Notes: generated by a model from the letters alone, not told the origin. Counted from the first letter of the stretch, positions 42,632 to 50,399 are shown. The stretch: 64,000 nucleotides of DNA from Paenibacillus thermotolerans (GCF_028745515.1 NZ_JAQZSG010000011.1:62001-126000), one strand, 5' to 3'. Numbers and translations are program-made.

Positions 42632-43105
42632 TTACTCTTCGATATACACTTCATGAAACGATTTCGGCTCCCGAATTTTCGGCATCCGGACTTCCAGAAC
42701 ACCTTCCTTATATACGGCTTGCGACCGTTTCGGATTGACCGGCTTCTCCAGCTTAATTTCCTGCAGCTTTCCCGACGGGAGCTCGATCCGGACTTTTCTT
42801 CGGTTGACGGACGCTTTGACCTCGTGCGGCGACATATTTTTCGGTATATTCAAACGCAAAATGACGCTGCGATGCGTTTCGAACAAGTCGTAGCTTAACA
42901 ATGCGGAGGCAAACGGATTAAAGACGTTCGGCTGCAAGCCTTCATTTAAGTACCGGTCGATGCTTTTCTTCACGATGTCGCCTACCCAAGAGTTGTTTCG
43001 GATCGATCCGCCGTTCATAAAATCTTTCGGTAAGAAAGGGAATTGCTTCAGCATTTGTTTTTCAAATTCGCCCCAGTCCACCGGGAAATTGGAATCATTC
43101 ATCAC
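42632..43105 (-). CDS. Hsp20/alpha-crystallin-like protein
   Basis: 157 aa. C-terminal ~90 residues form a small alpha-crystallin domain (SVILRLNIPKNMSPHEVKASVNRRKVRI, VYKEGVLEVRMPK with the conserved GVLxVxxP-type strand). The N-terminal region is a Phe/Pro-rich segment. GTG start directly followed by ATG; either may be used. Divergent from gerPA. Bacillales spores contain sHSP-like coat proteins such as CotM/CotP, so a spore role is plausible from position. Confidence 0.78.
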   Translation of the reverse strand: MMNDSNFPVDWGEFEKQMLKQFPFLPKDFMNGGSIRNNSWVGDIVKKSIDRYLNEGLQPNVFNPFASALLSYDLFETHRSVILRLNIPKNMSPHEVKASVNRRKVRIELPSGKLQEIKLEKPVNPKRSQAVYKEGVLEVRMPKIREPKSFHEVYIEE

Positions 43106-43181
43106 CCTACCGTCCTCTCCAAGATGATCTCTATATTTTATGACGCGAGCGCAGAGGTGATACTAACGGGACTTTAGCGGA

Positions 43182-43208
43182 ACATGGACATGGGTTCAAC
43201 ATATATTA
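43182..43208 (+). promoter_or_regulatory. SigK-type promoter of the gerP operon
   Basis: AC at 43182-43183, 16-bp spacer and CATATATTA at 43200-43208 fit the SigK consensus AC-N16/17-CATANNNTA completely. It starts a leader of about 25-30 nt before gerPA. The B. subtilis gerP operon is SigK-controlled. Confidence 0.7.
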
Positions 43209-43237
43209 GTAATATGCGGCGAAAGGGGTAGCTTCTA

Positions 43238-43468
43238 ATGCCGGCTATTGTAGGCAATATAAAAATATTAAGCGTCGGGTCCAGCGGGATCGTGCAGTTC
43301 GGAGATGCGCTGTTTCTGGTTCCCCGGAGCACCTCAAAGACGTTCTCCGGATCGGGCTCCTTCAATACGGGGGATTTCCCGGTGACGAATTCAGGGGTTA
43401 ATATGACGCAAACCTGGGACCCGGATTTGATAGACTCGTCGGTTACGAAGGGGGTCGGACCGTTATAA
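43238..43468 (+). CDS. gerPA: spore germination protein GerPA
   Basis: 76 aa. MPAIVGNIKILSVGSSGIVQFGD and KTFSGSGSFNTGDFPV are the GerPA/GerPF signature. Small beta-rich coat-associated protein needed for germinant access to receptors in the inner membrane. AAAGGGGT precedes the ATG. First of five ordered genes gerPA-B-C-D-E. A separate gerPF is not found downstream, unlike B. subtilis; the diverged homologue at 41447 may take that place. Confidence 0.88.
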   Translation: MPAIVGNIKILSVGSSGIVQFGDALFLVPRSTSKTFSGSGSFNTGDFPVTNSGVNMTQTWDPDLIDSSVTKGVGPL

Positions 43469-43469
43469 T

Positions 43470-43667
43470 ATGCAAATTGTTCAAACGATCTCCATACAAA
43501 ATTTACGCATAGAAGGCATTACCAATTCATCCGTGCTGCAAATCGGCACCGCCGGAATCATAAAAGCTCTATCCAATCTATACAACACAGGTGCCTTTAC
43601 CGGCCCTGCGCCGGCACCCGGCGAGCTGTCGGGAACGCCGCTGATTCCATTTACGGGCGGCCGGTAA
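43470..43667 (+). CDS. gerPB: spore germination protein GerPB
   Basis: 65 aa. ISIQNLRIEGITNSSVLQIGTAGIIKALSNLYNTG (shown here as family pattern NSSVLQIG...LYNTGAF) and the Pro/Ala end match GerPB. Starts 1 nt after the gerPA stop, so translation is coupled. Same operon and role as GerPA. Confidence 0.85.
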   Translation: MQIVQTISIQNLRIEGITNSSVLQIGTAGIIKALSNLYNTGAFTGPAPAPGELSGTPLIPFTGGR

Positions 43668-43694
43668 ACATCGCGTTCCAAGGGGAGTGATTCC

Positions 43695-44348
43695 ATGTTC
43701 ACAAACCAGCAGGCTATGAATATATTATGCGAGACATACCGTCTCGTCCGCTGGCAAACGGAGAGGATCGCGCAGCTGGAGGTTGAGCTGTCCGAAATCA
43801 AGAGCCAGCTGCAAAGCCTGCAATCCTCCCCTCGAACGAATATTGAAAAGATCGAATATAACTTCGAGCAGCTAAAGGTGGAAACGCTGGAGGGTACGCT
43901 GACGATCGGCATAAGCGGGGCGGGCTTAACGGGGAACATCGAGGACTTGATGGCCGGTCAGCAGCATTCGCAAGACGTGTCGATCGGCCAACAGGGAGAC
44001 GATGCCGGAGGCGGGATGCTGTCCCGGCTTCGGGGGGAGGTAAACCAATACATACATAACAGCATCTCAAGCAGTATCGACAAACGATCCGAAGCAATGC
44101 AAGTGCCAATTACCCCCGAACAAAAAAGCATGATCTTGGAAGATATGGTCCGGCAAGCCGGAGAGCGAATCACATTGTATATAAAACAGCTGAAGGAAAC
44201 ATTGGCGGACGGGGACCCGTCGCTGCCCGGGCAGGTATTCGAACGGCTGCGCGGCGATATCGATTTGGCGGTCGATGCGTATATCGAGCATTTCCGAAAG
44301 GATGAGGAAGATGATCAGACAGGCACCGGCAATACAAGTGATCAATAG
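43695..44348 (+). CDS. gerPC: spore germination protein GerPC
   Basis: 217 aa. N-terminal coiled coil (QTERIAQLEVELSEIKSQLQ) and NIEKIEYNFEQLKVETLEG, then TLTIGISGAG. The helical C-terminal half MLSRLRGEVNQYIHN... to IEHFRKDEEDD is present, as in full-length GerPC. GGGGAGTG ribosome binding site. The 3' end overlaps gerPD by 38 nt. Largest protein of the operon; thought to scaffold the others in the coat. Confidence 0.88.
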   Translation: MFTNQQAMNILCETYRLVRWQTERIAQLEVELSEIKSQLQSLQSSPRTNIEKIEYNFEQLKVETLEGTLTIGISGAGLTGNIEDLMAGQQHSQDVSIGQQGDDAGGGMLSRLRGEVNQYIHNSISSSIDKRSEAMQVPITPEQKSMILEDMVRQAGERITLYIKQLKETLADGDPSLPGQVFERLRGDIDLAVDAYIEHFRKDEEDDQTGTGNTSDQ

Positions 44349-44499
44349 GCAGCTTCAGGTGAATCACATCCGCATTATCGGCGTAGCGAGCTCGGCCGTT
44401 GTCCTTGTCGGAGATACGCGGAGCATTAACTGCTCTTCTATCTTCGATACGCCGCCGGAATCTTTGATCGTGGGTCCGCTCGTTCCATTTGTAACGTAA
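44311..44499 (+). CDS. gerPD: spore germination protein GerPD
   Basis: 62 aa. INRQLQVNHIRIIGVASSAV, then SSIFDTPPESLIVGPLVPF, matches GerPD closely. Begins within the end of gerPC; AGGA 8 nt before the ATG. Start chosen at 44311 because upstream residues belong to the overlapping frame of gerPC. Confidence 0.87.
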   Translation: MIRQAPAIQVINRQLQVNHIRIIGVASSAVVLVGDTRSINCSSIFDTPPESLIVGPLVPFVT

Positions 44500-44511
44500 G
44501 GAGAATACCAT

Positions 44512-44883
44512 ATGTTTAGAACGTCGAGAGTCGGCGGAATCAAAGTCAGATCGCTGCTGTTTTCCTCCACCATACACGTCGGAGACTGTTTAAACATATC
44601 TCCGCACAGCTCCGTGCTCGCGATTCAAAGGGAGCAGCCGCGTTTTCGGGGGAATGAAGGAGACTTAAGCCGATATCCGGTGTTTCAACAGCCGTTCGTC
44701 CGGCCGGAGCACGAGGAGCCGGATTTTATGTCGGTCGAGTCGCTTGACCCGTTCATCGATGTCGGTATCGTTGATATTATCGGTATTTCCGTAGCTGCCG
44801 TCCTGCAAATCGGCAGCACGGGGGATGTAGACACGACGACAAGGGTAAAGCATGTACGCGAGATTTTGCCGCGGCGGCGCTAA
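44512..44883 (+). CDS. gerPE: spore germination protein GerPE
   Basis: 123 aa. SRVGGIKVRSLLFSSTIHVGD, AIQREQPRFRGNEGD, then VGIVDIIGISVAAVLQIGS and KHVREILP at the end follow the GerPE pattern. AAGGAG 7 nt before the ATG. Last gene of the operon; the convergent YmaF-like gene starts 8 nt after its stop and no strong terminator is visible between. Confidence 0.87.
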   Translation: MFRTSRVGGIKVRSLLFSSTIHVGDCLNISPHSSVLAIQREQPRFRGNEGDLSRYPVFQQPFVRPEHEEPDFMSVESLDPFIDVGIVDIIGISVAAVLQIGSTGDVDTTTRVKHVREILPRRR

Positions 44884-44891
44884 GAAGCAGG

Positions 44892-45275
44892 CTACCAGTT
44901 GGAAGGCTCCTGGCCGATCGGCGTGCCTGTTCGTCCAAAGAATGCGTGGGTGTGACGGGGAATCTCCTGCACCGTTTCATAGTAGTTTCCTAAAAAAATA
45001 AACGGCTCATCGTCAACCTCGGCGCTGATTTCATGCACGTGAGAGCCGTCCGGCAGCGGAATTGCAGGCCGTGTCGAACCGAAAAACCGATGGAAATGGC
45101 CGGCATCGGTTCTGGTTATCCCTTGGTACCGATGAACATGTCCGTCCGTACCGGAGCCGTTCGTCGGATACGTATTTAGGACCAGGAAATGGGCGTGGCC
45201 CATCGTTTCGGATGTGAGCGCAGCAAAGCCGTGAGCGTGCGCCGGAGCCGGAAACCGGTCATGCTTCGCAACCAT
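44892..45275 (-). CDS. YmaF-family His-rich protein (second copy)
   Basis: 127 aa from ATG 45275 (AAGGAG 11 nt upstream on the minus strand). HAHGFAA, GHAHFLV, GHVHRYQGITR, GHFHRFFGSTRP, SHVHEISAEVDD and RHTHAFFGRTG repeat the HxH signature of the family in a beta-rich context. Same composition as 36610-36999 but clearly diverged. Convergent with gerPE. Confidence 0.8.
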   Translation of the reverse strand: MVAKHDRFPAPAHAHGFAALTSETMGHAHFLVLNTYPTNGSGTDGHVHRYQGITRTDAGHFHRFFGSTRPAIPLPDGSHVHEISAEVDDEPFIFLGNYYETVQEIPRHTHAFFGRTGTPIGQEPSNW

Positions 45276-45336
45276 TAAGGTGACAACTCCTTTTTTGTGC
45301 AATACCATTCAGACGGAAAGGATTTGATATGCAGCT

Positions 45337-46059
45337 ATGAATTATTTGGATTTATTAGCCCGCTTCGGAGCGGGCAGCGCCCATCCGGGCGGATTTTCGG
45401 GCACACTGGAGCAGCTGGAGCAATATCCGATCAAGGAGGGCAGCCGAATTCTCGAGGTCGGCTGCGGGACCGGGAGAACCGCTTGCTACCTGTCAAAACA
45501 AGGATATGAAGTAGTGGCTGTCGATATACGTAAAGAGATGATCGAGAAAGCTTTAAGAAGGGCGGCGGCGGATGAAGCGGAGGTTACGTTCCTTCAGGCG
45601 GATGCCAACGAGCTCCCCTTTGCGGACGGCAGCTTTGACGTCGTGCTTGCGGAATCGGTTACGCTGTTTGCCGGACCGCGAGCCTTCAAGGAATATAATA
45701 GAGTGCTTGTCCCAGGCGGCCGATTGTTTGATAGAGAGCTGCTGCTAATGAAAGAGCTCGATGCGGAACAGGCGGAGCCGATCCTCACCTTCTTCGGAAT
45801 CGAACGGTTATATTCACCGGACGATTGGTGCATGGCGGCAAAACAAGGCGGATTAGCGGAAGTGGAGCTGTGGAACAAAAGCGCGCTGCCCGATAACCAG
45901 TGGGAGGACACGTTGAAGCATCCGGATTTCCATCAGATGTTCGACGACGACGTCGTTGTCGGAAGCGCGGAATGGGAAGCGGCTGCTCAATATGAGGATA
46001 TTATGGCTAGAAACAGAGCGTATTTAGGCTACGGCGTCATCATCGGAACGAAGGGGTAA
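45337..46059 (+). CDS. class I SAM-dependent methyltransferase
   Basis: 240 aa. Motif I ILEVGCGTGRTACYL, motif II VVAVDIRKEMIEKA, motif III ADANELPFADGSFDVVLAES and VLVPGGRLF (motif IV region) define a Rossmann-fold methyltransferase of UbiE/type 11 style. Substrate unknown. Followed after 5 nt by a nucleotidyltransferase gene, so a two-gene operon. Confidence 0.85.
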   Translation: MNYLDLLARFGAGSAHPGGFSGTLEQLEQYPIKEGSRILEVGCGTGRTACYLSKQGYEVVAVDIRKEMIEKALRRAAADEAEVTFLQADANELPFADGSFDVVLAESVTLFAGPRAFKEYNRVLVPGGRLFDRELLLMKELDAEQAEPILTFFGIERLYSPDDWCMAAKQGGLAEVELWNKSALPDNQWEDTLKHPDFHQMFDDDVVVGSAEWEAAAQYEDIMARNRAYLGYGVIIGTKG

Positions 46060-46064
46060 GAACG

Positions 46065-46766
46065 ATGGCACGTATAGGCGCTGTCGAGGCTGCGGAAATG
46101 TTTGTCGCGGAACATTTTCCCGATTGCTTGCTTGCCGTCTTGGGCGGCAGCGTCAGCAGAGCGGAAGCAACCGACCGTTCCGATTTGGATATTGTCGTCT
46201 TGCTCGGTTCGGAGGAGGATCCGTTTCGCAAGGTTTATAGAGAGCACGGCTGGATTATCGAATGCTATGCAGTCACTCCGGAGACATTCAGAGAATATTT
46301 CGACGAGGGAATCCGATTGGGCGTTCCTTCCTTGCAGCGAATGCTCGTCGAAGGGCTTCCGATTCGCGGGGACGATCGGGCGGAAGGAATCATTGAGGAG
46401 GCGCGCACCGACCTCGAATACGGACCTATGCCGTGGTCTGTCTTCGAAATCGATCGGGCCCGCTATACGATTTCCGATTATTTGGAGGATGTAAGAGGGG
46501 CGGAAGAAAGCTGGGACAGGTGGTTTTCGGCCAACAAGCTCGTCGCTTCTTTATGCGAGTTTGTTCTGCGGACGAACAACTGTTGGCTCGGAGAAGGCAA
46601 GCATTTGTACCGGGCGCTGGCGTCCTGCTCGAAGGAAACGGCGGAGAGGCTCGCGGCGGCGATGGAAGCTCTGTACCGAAACGACGATATTGCCCCATTG
46701 GAGCGGTTGTGCCTGGATGTGCTTGAGCCGTTCGGCGGATATTTGCTGGAAGGCTACGAGGAATAG
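46065..46766 (+). CDS. nucleotidyltransferase-domain protein
   Basis: 233 aa. GGSVSRAEATDRSDLDIVVLLG at residues 26-47 (split motif GGS...R...SDLDI) is the Pol-beta-type nucleotidyltransferase active site with two aspartates, and a third Asp/Glu is expected near WIIECYAV. The C-terminal half is helical (FSANKLVASLCEFVLRTNN) as in kanamycin-nucleotidyltransferase-like proteins. No antitoxin-like HEPN partner is adjacent, so this is not clearly an MNT toxin-antitoxin unit. Confidence 0.75.
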   Translation: MARIGAVEAAEMFVAEHFPDCLLAVLGGSVSRAEATDRSDLDIVVLLGSEEDPFRKVYREHGWIIECYAVTPETFREYFDEGIRLGVPSLQRMLVEGLPIRGDDRAEGIIEEARTDLEYGPMPWSVFEIDRARYTISDYLEDVRGAEESWDRWFSANKLVASLCEFVLRTNNCWLGEGKHLYRALASCSKETAERLAAAMEALYRNDDIAPLERLCLDVLEPFGGYLLEGYEE

Positions 46767-46778
46767 CGAATGAAACGA

Positions 46779-46814
46779 AAGCGTGCATCTCCGGAAGCGG
46801 GATGCACGCTTTTA
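46779..46814 (+). terminator. terminator after the nucleotidyltransferase gene
   Basis: AAGCGTGCATC (46779-46789) pairs perfectly with GATGCACGCTT (46801-46811), then TTTAT. Overlaps the end of the convergent DUF421 gene and may serve both. Confidence 0.8.
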
Positions 46815-47375
46815 TCGTCCGTTATTTAAAACTTTGTCGAATAAATTGTCTTCCTTCTTGGGGGGGGACTGCTGCTGCCCGTTGTTCAGAAGCTGGAGCA
46901 ACGTATCCTTCGTCACCGGCTTGGCATGCTCAAACAACTCGTATCCGAGCTGTCCGTTCGGCTCGATGGTCGCCACCTTCACGTCCGAAATATATGAAAT
47001 TCCTTGCTCCCTAAGACGCATTTCAAGCTGCCGCTCCGTCATTCTAAGCCGCCTGAGCTTCTCGAAGAGCACTTCTCCGTTAATGATGACAGGGGTAGCG
47101 ACGCCGATTGCGTATTTTTCCACCTTATTTACTTTTAATTGAGCGTACTGAACGAAGATCATGAGCATAACGAACGTAACCAAGACAAGGAGCGTTTTCC
47201 AAACCGTAGTTTCATGTATGGCATGGCCCATCGTCGTTCCGATGGCAAGAATCGTAATCGTCTCTACGCCCGTCATTTGCGCAACGGATTTTTTTCCCGC
47301 AACGCGAATCAGTATGAGGGAAGCCGCTAGTATTATGATTGCTTCCAGGAAAAAATTCATTTTCATTCCATTCAC
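46812..47375 (-). CDS. DUF421 (YetF/YrbG-like) membrane protein
   Basis: 187 aa. Three N-terminal membrane helices (about residues 8-25, 38-50 and 60-80) and a soluble C-terminal domain with GVATPVIINGEVLFEKLRRLRMTERQL and DVKVATIEPNGQLGYELFEH, the DUF421/YetF signature. Function not established; homologues are common in spore formers. The ribosome binding site is weak, and ATG 47366 (MKMNFF) is an alternative start. Confidence 0.8.
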   Translation of the reverse strand: MNGMKMNFFLEAIIILAASLILIRVAGKKSVAQMTGVETITILAIGTTMGHAIHETTVWKTLLVLVTFVMLMIFVQYAQLKVNKVEKYAIGVATPVIINGEVLFEKLRRLRMTERQLEMRLREQGISYISDVKVATIEPNGQLGYELFEHAKPVTKDTLLQLLNNGQQQSPPKKEDNLFDKVLNNGR

Positions 47376-47412
47376 CGCACTTTATCATGCAGTGTTGACA
47401 AATATTCGGGTT

Positions 47413-47742
47413 TTAATGCTTTCGATTGCGCCTGACGGCCGATTTTTTGCCCGACCCTTTCTTTCCGCTATGCCGCTTTTGCTGCGGTCGAACGTTGCTC
47501 GTCGCGGCTTGCCCGCCTCCCAGCAGCGGCCCTAACGAGCGGAACATGTTTAACATGGGCCCGATCTGCTGAAAGAGCGAGAACATCTTCGGAATCATCG
47601 AAAAGATGCCGCCAAGTCCGCCGAGGCCTCCCGCACCTCCTGCGCCTGCGGCTCCGGTAGCGCCGGGCGCTCCAAACAACCCGGGGAAATTGCCGCCAAA
47701 CATGTTGACTTTCGCCTTTTCATTTCGTTTCAAGACAGTCAC
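47413..47742 (-). CDS. Gly/Ala-rich protein with basic tail (YqfQ/VrrA-like, tentative)
   Basis: 109 aa. Low-complexity block GATGAAGAGGAGGLGGLGGI, then MIPKMFSLFQQIGPMLNMFRSLGPLLGGG and a Lys/Arg-rich C terminus KRHSGKKGSGKKSAVRRNRKH. Overall plan resembles YqfQ/VrrA-type sporulation proteins of Bacillales, but the match is by style only. GTG start at 47742; ATG 47703 (MFGGNFPG) is an alternative. Confidence 0.5.
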   Translation of the reverse strand: MTVLKRNEKAKVNMFGGNFPGLFGAPGATGAAGAGGAGGLGGLGGIFSMIPKMFSLFQQIGPMLNMFRSLGPLLGGGQAATSNVRPQQKRHSGKKGSGKKSAVRRNRKH

Positions 47743-47938
47743 CCCGCTTCCCGTCCTTAAAAATAAAGCATGTTCATTAGTATAGTATGAAGCGTCTCCG
47801 TGAAATGGATAGGCCGTTGCTGCCTAATTGTCGTCTCTTGTTGGAAGGAAATTTGGACGTTTGCCGGCGAACAAATGCCTATTCAATCCCGTCTCTGGTT
47901 TCGTACAATGATATATCTTCGTACAGGAGGTGAGCTCC

Positions 47939-48031
47939 ATGTCCGCAGTAGGTGGGTTTGGAATTTCGACGGCGGCTATTTTGGTGTTGTTCATTTTGCT
48001 CGTCATTATTACGCGATCTTTCTTTATTTAA
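47939..48031 (+). CDS. YjcZ-family sporulation microprotein (copy 3)
   Basis: 30 aa: MSAVGGFGIS, then TAAILVLFILLVIITRSFFI. The hydrophobic helix is almost identical to copies 1 and 2 at 40992 and 41154. AGGAGGTGAGCTCC directly before the ATG is a near-perfect ribosome binding site. Terminator at 48044-48073. Gly/Phe head is shorter than in the other copies. Confidence 0.75.
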   Translation: MSAVGGFGISTAAILVLFILLVIITRSFFI

Positions 48032-48043
48032 CGTTTCGCGGTC

Positions 48044-48073
48044 AAATCCCCAAGCTTACTGGCTTGGGGATTT
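48044..48073. terminator. bidirectional terminator between YjcZ copy 3 and the antiporter gene
   Basis: AAATCCCCAAGC (48044-48055) pairs perfectly with GCTTGGGGATTT (48062-48073). The minus-strand gene ends inside it at 48056. Confidence 0.8.
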
Positions 48074-49204
48074 ACTCTCTTCCGCTTTAAAGAACAGCTT
48101 CATCATCGGCGGTGTTACAATCGTTGTGATAAGTACGACGACAACGAGGGAGGTAAACAGCTCTTGGCCGAGCAGCCCGCTTTCCAATCCGATCGCCGCG
48201 ATGATCAAGGCAACCTCACCGCGGGATACCATGGCCGCCCCGATGCCAAGCGATTGCTTCCAGCCGAAGCCGCCTAATTTAGCCCCGGCCGCGGAGCCGA
48301 AAAGCTTTGTGGCGATCGCTAGAAGGCTCAGCCCGATAATGACGCCGAGCTGGCTGACGATTCCGGAAAAATCGGCCGCAACGCCGATCGAGGTGAAGAA
48401 AACCGGGACGAATAAGGAATACCCGATCGTCTCCACCTTCTCGAACACTTCATGCCGGTAGTTCGTTAAGCTGATGGCTACCCCGGCAATATAAGCGCCG
48501 ATTATGGCCGCTACTCCGGCATAATCCGCTAAATACGCGAAAAGAAAGCAAATGATGAGCCCTGCGGAGATGACGGATTCCGCCACCTTCAGCGGAGCGA
48601 ACATCCGAAGCACCCAAGGAATGACCTTCCAGCCGAGCAGTATGGCGATCGCGAAGAAAGCAACCTTCTTCAATACGACGATGCCGAGATTGACGTCTCC
48701 GCCAGCCATGCTCATCAGAAACGCCAGCGCGATAATGACGAGAATATCGTCGATGACCGCCGCGCCGAGAATCGTCGTTCCTTCCTTGGATTTGAGCTTG
48801 CCCATTTCCTTCAAGGCTTGAACGGAAATGCTGACGCTCGTCGCCGAAAGCAGCAAGCCCAAAAACACGGACTGCAGCATCGGCAAACCGATCCATAGAC
48901 CGGCGAGATAGCCGAGCGCGAGCGGTACGACAATGCCTGCGACACCTACATAAGTGGAGGCTTTCCCGGTCTTCTTGAATTCTTGGACGTCCGTCTCGAG
49001 ACCGGCAATGAACATCAACAGAATGACGCCGATCTCGCTGATTTCGCTCAAAATATGAGTATCCGAAATAATGCCCAACACGGCAGGACCGAGTACAATA
49101 CCGATCAGCAGCTTTCCGAGTACCGCGGGCTGCCCTAATCTTACGCTCAGATCACCTGCCAGCTTCGAAGCGATTAGAATGACGGCCAGTTGAAAGATTA
49201 ACAT
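48056..49204 (-). CDS. CPA2-family cation/proton antiporter (NapA/KefB-like)
   Basis: 382 aa with about 11-12 membrane helices and no C-terminal TrkA-N domain. GQPAVLGKLLIGIVLGP near the N terminus, FIAGLETD, the SATSVSISVQAL unwound helix and the ion-binding Asp pair in AAVIDDILVIIALAF are CPA2 signatures; GEVALIIAAIG lies near the end. Exchanges Na+ or K+ for H+; the ion cannot be decided from sequence. AAAGGAGTGTAGAG ribosome binding site. Confidence 0.88.
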   Translation of the reverse strand: MLIFQLAVILIASKLAGDLSVRLGQPAVLGKLLIGIVLGPAVLGIISDTHILSEISEIGVILLMFIAGLETDVQEFKKTGKASTYVGVAGIVVPLALGYLAGLWIGLPMLQSVFLGLLLSATSVSISVQALKEMGKLKSKEGTTILGAAVIDDILVIIALAFLMSMAGGDVNLGIVVLKKVAFFAIAILLGWKVIPWVLRMFAPLKVAESVISAGLIICFLFAYLADYAGVAAIIGAYIAGVAISLTNYRHEVFEKVETIGYSLFVPVFFTSIGVAADFSGIVSQLGVIIGLSLLAIATKLFGSAAGAKLGGFGWKQSLGIGAAMVSRGEVALIIAAIGLESGLLGQELFTSLVVVVLITTIVTPPMMKLFFKAEESKSPSQ

Positions 49205-49260
49205 CTCTCTACACTCCTTTTGGTTTAGTATTCCGATTTGATGAAAAATGAATAAAAAAA

Positions 49261-49319
49261 GGACCCTGAAACCAGGGCCCCCTAAAAATGAACAAAGAGG
49301 GGCCTTGGTGTCAGGCTCC
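49261..49319 (-). terminator. minus-strand terminator between a microprotein gene and the antiporter gene
   Basis: The 21-nt arms at 49261-49281 and 49299-49319 pair except for three positions. On the minus strand the hairpin is followed by seven T (49254-49260). It would terminate transcripts coming from 49464-49363. Confidence 0.75.
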
Positions 49320-49362
49320 TCCAGTAAAACCGTCTTTCCTATGAAAGCTGTTAACGTGCGGA

Positions 49363-49464
49363 CTACAAGCCTTTCGTCTTATCCTCGTTGTAGGACGACG
49401 TGAAAATCACGGACAAAAACAAGGCAATGACGACCATGATAATCCAAAATGCGCTGCTGAACAA
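49363..49464 (-). CDS. 33-aa single-pass membrane microprotein
   Basis: TTG start at 49464 after GAAGGGGGTTTATC. Peptide MFSSAFWIIMVVIALFLSV then IFTSSYNEDKTKGL: one membrane helix and a short hydrophilic tail. A TATAAT on the minus strand (49520-49515) lies 51 bp upstream of the start, and a terminator follows about 45 bp after the stop, giving a complete tiny transcription unit. Family not recognised. Confidence 0.45.
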   Translation of the reverse strand: MFSSAFWIIMVVIALFLSVIFTSSYNEDKTKGL

Positions 49465-49567
49465 AAGATAAACCCCCTTCGTTCCTTTACCTTTCCAAGA
49501 TACAGTATATCGACATTATACCCGACCGCCGCACAAAAATAAATGTACATCCGGTGAACAAAGTGTC

Positions 49568-49620
49568 TTTACAAATGCAACGGTTTAAACATATAATTCC
49601 TATATAGTTACTAGGAATTA
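49568..49620 (+). promoter_or_regulatory. promoter with overlapping palindromic operator upstream of the TauE-type exporter
   Basis: TTTACA (49568-49573), 18-bp spacer, TATAAT (49592-49597). A perfect 9-bp inverted repeat TAATTCCTA (49594-49602) / TAGGAATTA (49612-49620) covers the end of the -10 and the expected start site. This is typical repressor-operator geometry, in the style of Rrf2-type sulfur regulators such as CymR; the regulator itself is not identified. Confidence 0.65.
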
Positions 49621-49634
49621 AAAGGGGCCTTTCT

Positions 49635-50399
49635 ATGGATATGACAATTGCCATAATCGGACTGATCGTCGGGTTCCTTGTCGGCTTAACGGGAGTCGGG
49701 GGCGCGGCTCTGCTGACGCCAATCCTGATTTACATAGGAATCAACCCGTCCATTGCCGTCGGTACGGATTTATTTTATAACTCCGTTACAAAATTATTCG
49801 GGACGGTTCAACACTGGAGACAAAAGACGATTCAATGGAAGCTGGTGAGCTATCTTGCCTCGGGGAGCGTGCCCGGCGCGGTTGCGGCCGTCGCTTTGCT
49901 TAAAGCGTTCGAGGTTTTCTTCGATTCGCAGGAGGACCTCATCCGGAGCTCGCTCGGGATTATGCTCGTGATCGTTGCGGCGTCCATCCTTGCCCGGCAA
50001 TATTTATTTAAAGAAGCTAAGGAAAACAAATGGCAGGCGAAGCCGATCGAAGAAAAGCGTCTTCTTACCGTCGTCATCGGGTTCGTTCTAGGATTTATCG
50101 TAGGGCTTACGTCGATCGGCTCCGGGTCTTTGTTTGCGCTCGCATTGATATACTTCTTTCGTCTACCCGCCGCCCGGATCGTCGGAACGGATATTGCACA
50201 TGCTTTCTTTCTCGTGGCGGCAGCCGGATTGATGCATGCGGGGATCGGCAATGTCGATTTTCCGCTTGCTTTGAATTTGCTCGCCGGATCGGTACCGGGG
50301 GTTCTGATCGGAAGCAAGCTGAGCACAAGAGCGCCTTCGAAGCCGCTAAGAACGGCGGTAGCGGTGCTCATCCTGATCAGCGGCGCAAAGTTACTATAA
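49635..50399 (+). CDS. TauE/SafE-family anion (sulfite/sulfoacetate) exporter
   Basis: 254 aa, about seven to eight membrane helices. GLIVGFLVGLTGVGGAALLTPILIY (start of the first TauE repeat) and GFVLGFIVGLTSIGSGSLFALALIYFF (second repeat) show the internal duplication of the family; VGTDLFYN and VGTDIAHAFFL are matching loops. Exports sulfite, organosulfonates or similar anions in characterised cases. AAAGGGGCC upstream of the ATG. Controlled by the palindromic operator and followed by a thioredoxin-reductase-like gene. Confidence 0.85.
   Translation: MDMTIAIIGLIVGFLVGLTGVGGAALLTPILIYIGINPSIAVGTDLFYNSVTKLFGTVQHWRQKTIQWKLVSYLASGSVPGAVAAVALLKAFEVFFDSQEDLIRSSLGIMLVIVAASILARQYLFKEAKENKWQAKPIEEKRLLTVVIGFVLGFIVGLTSIGSGSLFALALIYFFRLPAARIVGTDIAHAFFLVAAAGLMHAGIGNVDFPLALNLLAGSVPGVLIGSKLSTRAPSKPLRTAVAVLILISGAKLL

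Noticed and set aside
46065-46766. Nucleotidyltransferase gene as part of an MNT/HEPN toxin-antitoxin pair
   Set aside because: Neighbour is a methyltransferase and no HEPN-domain gene is adjacent; the protein is also longer than MNT antitoxins.
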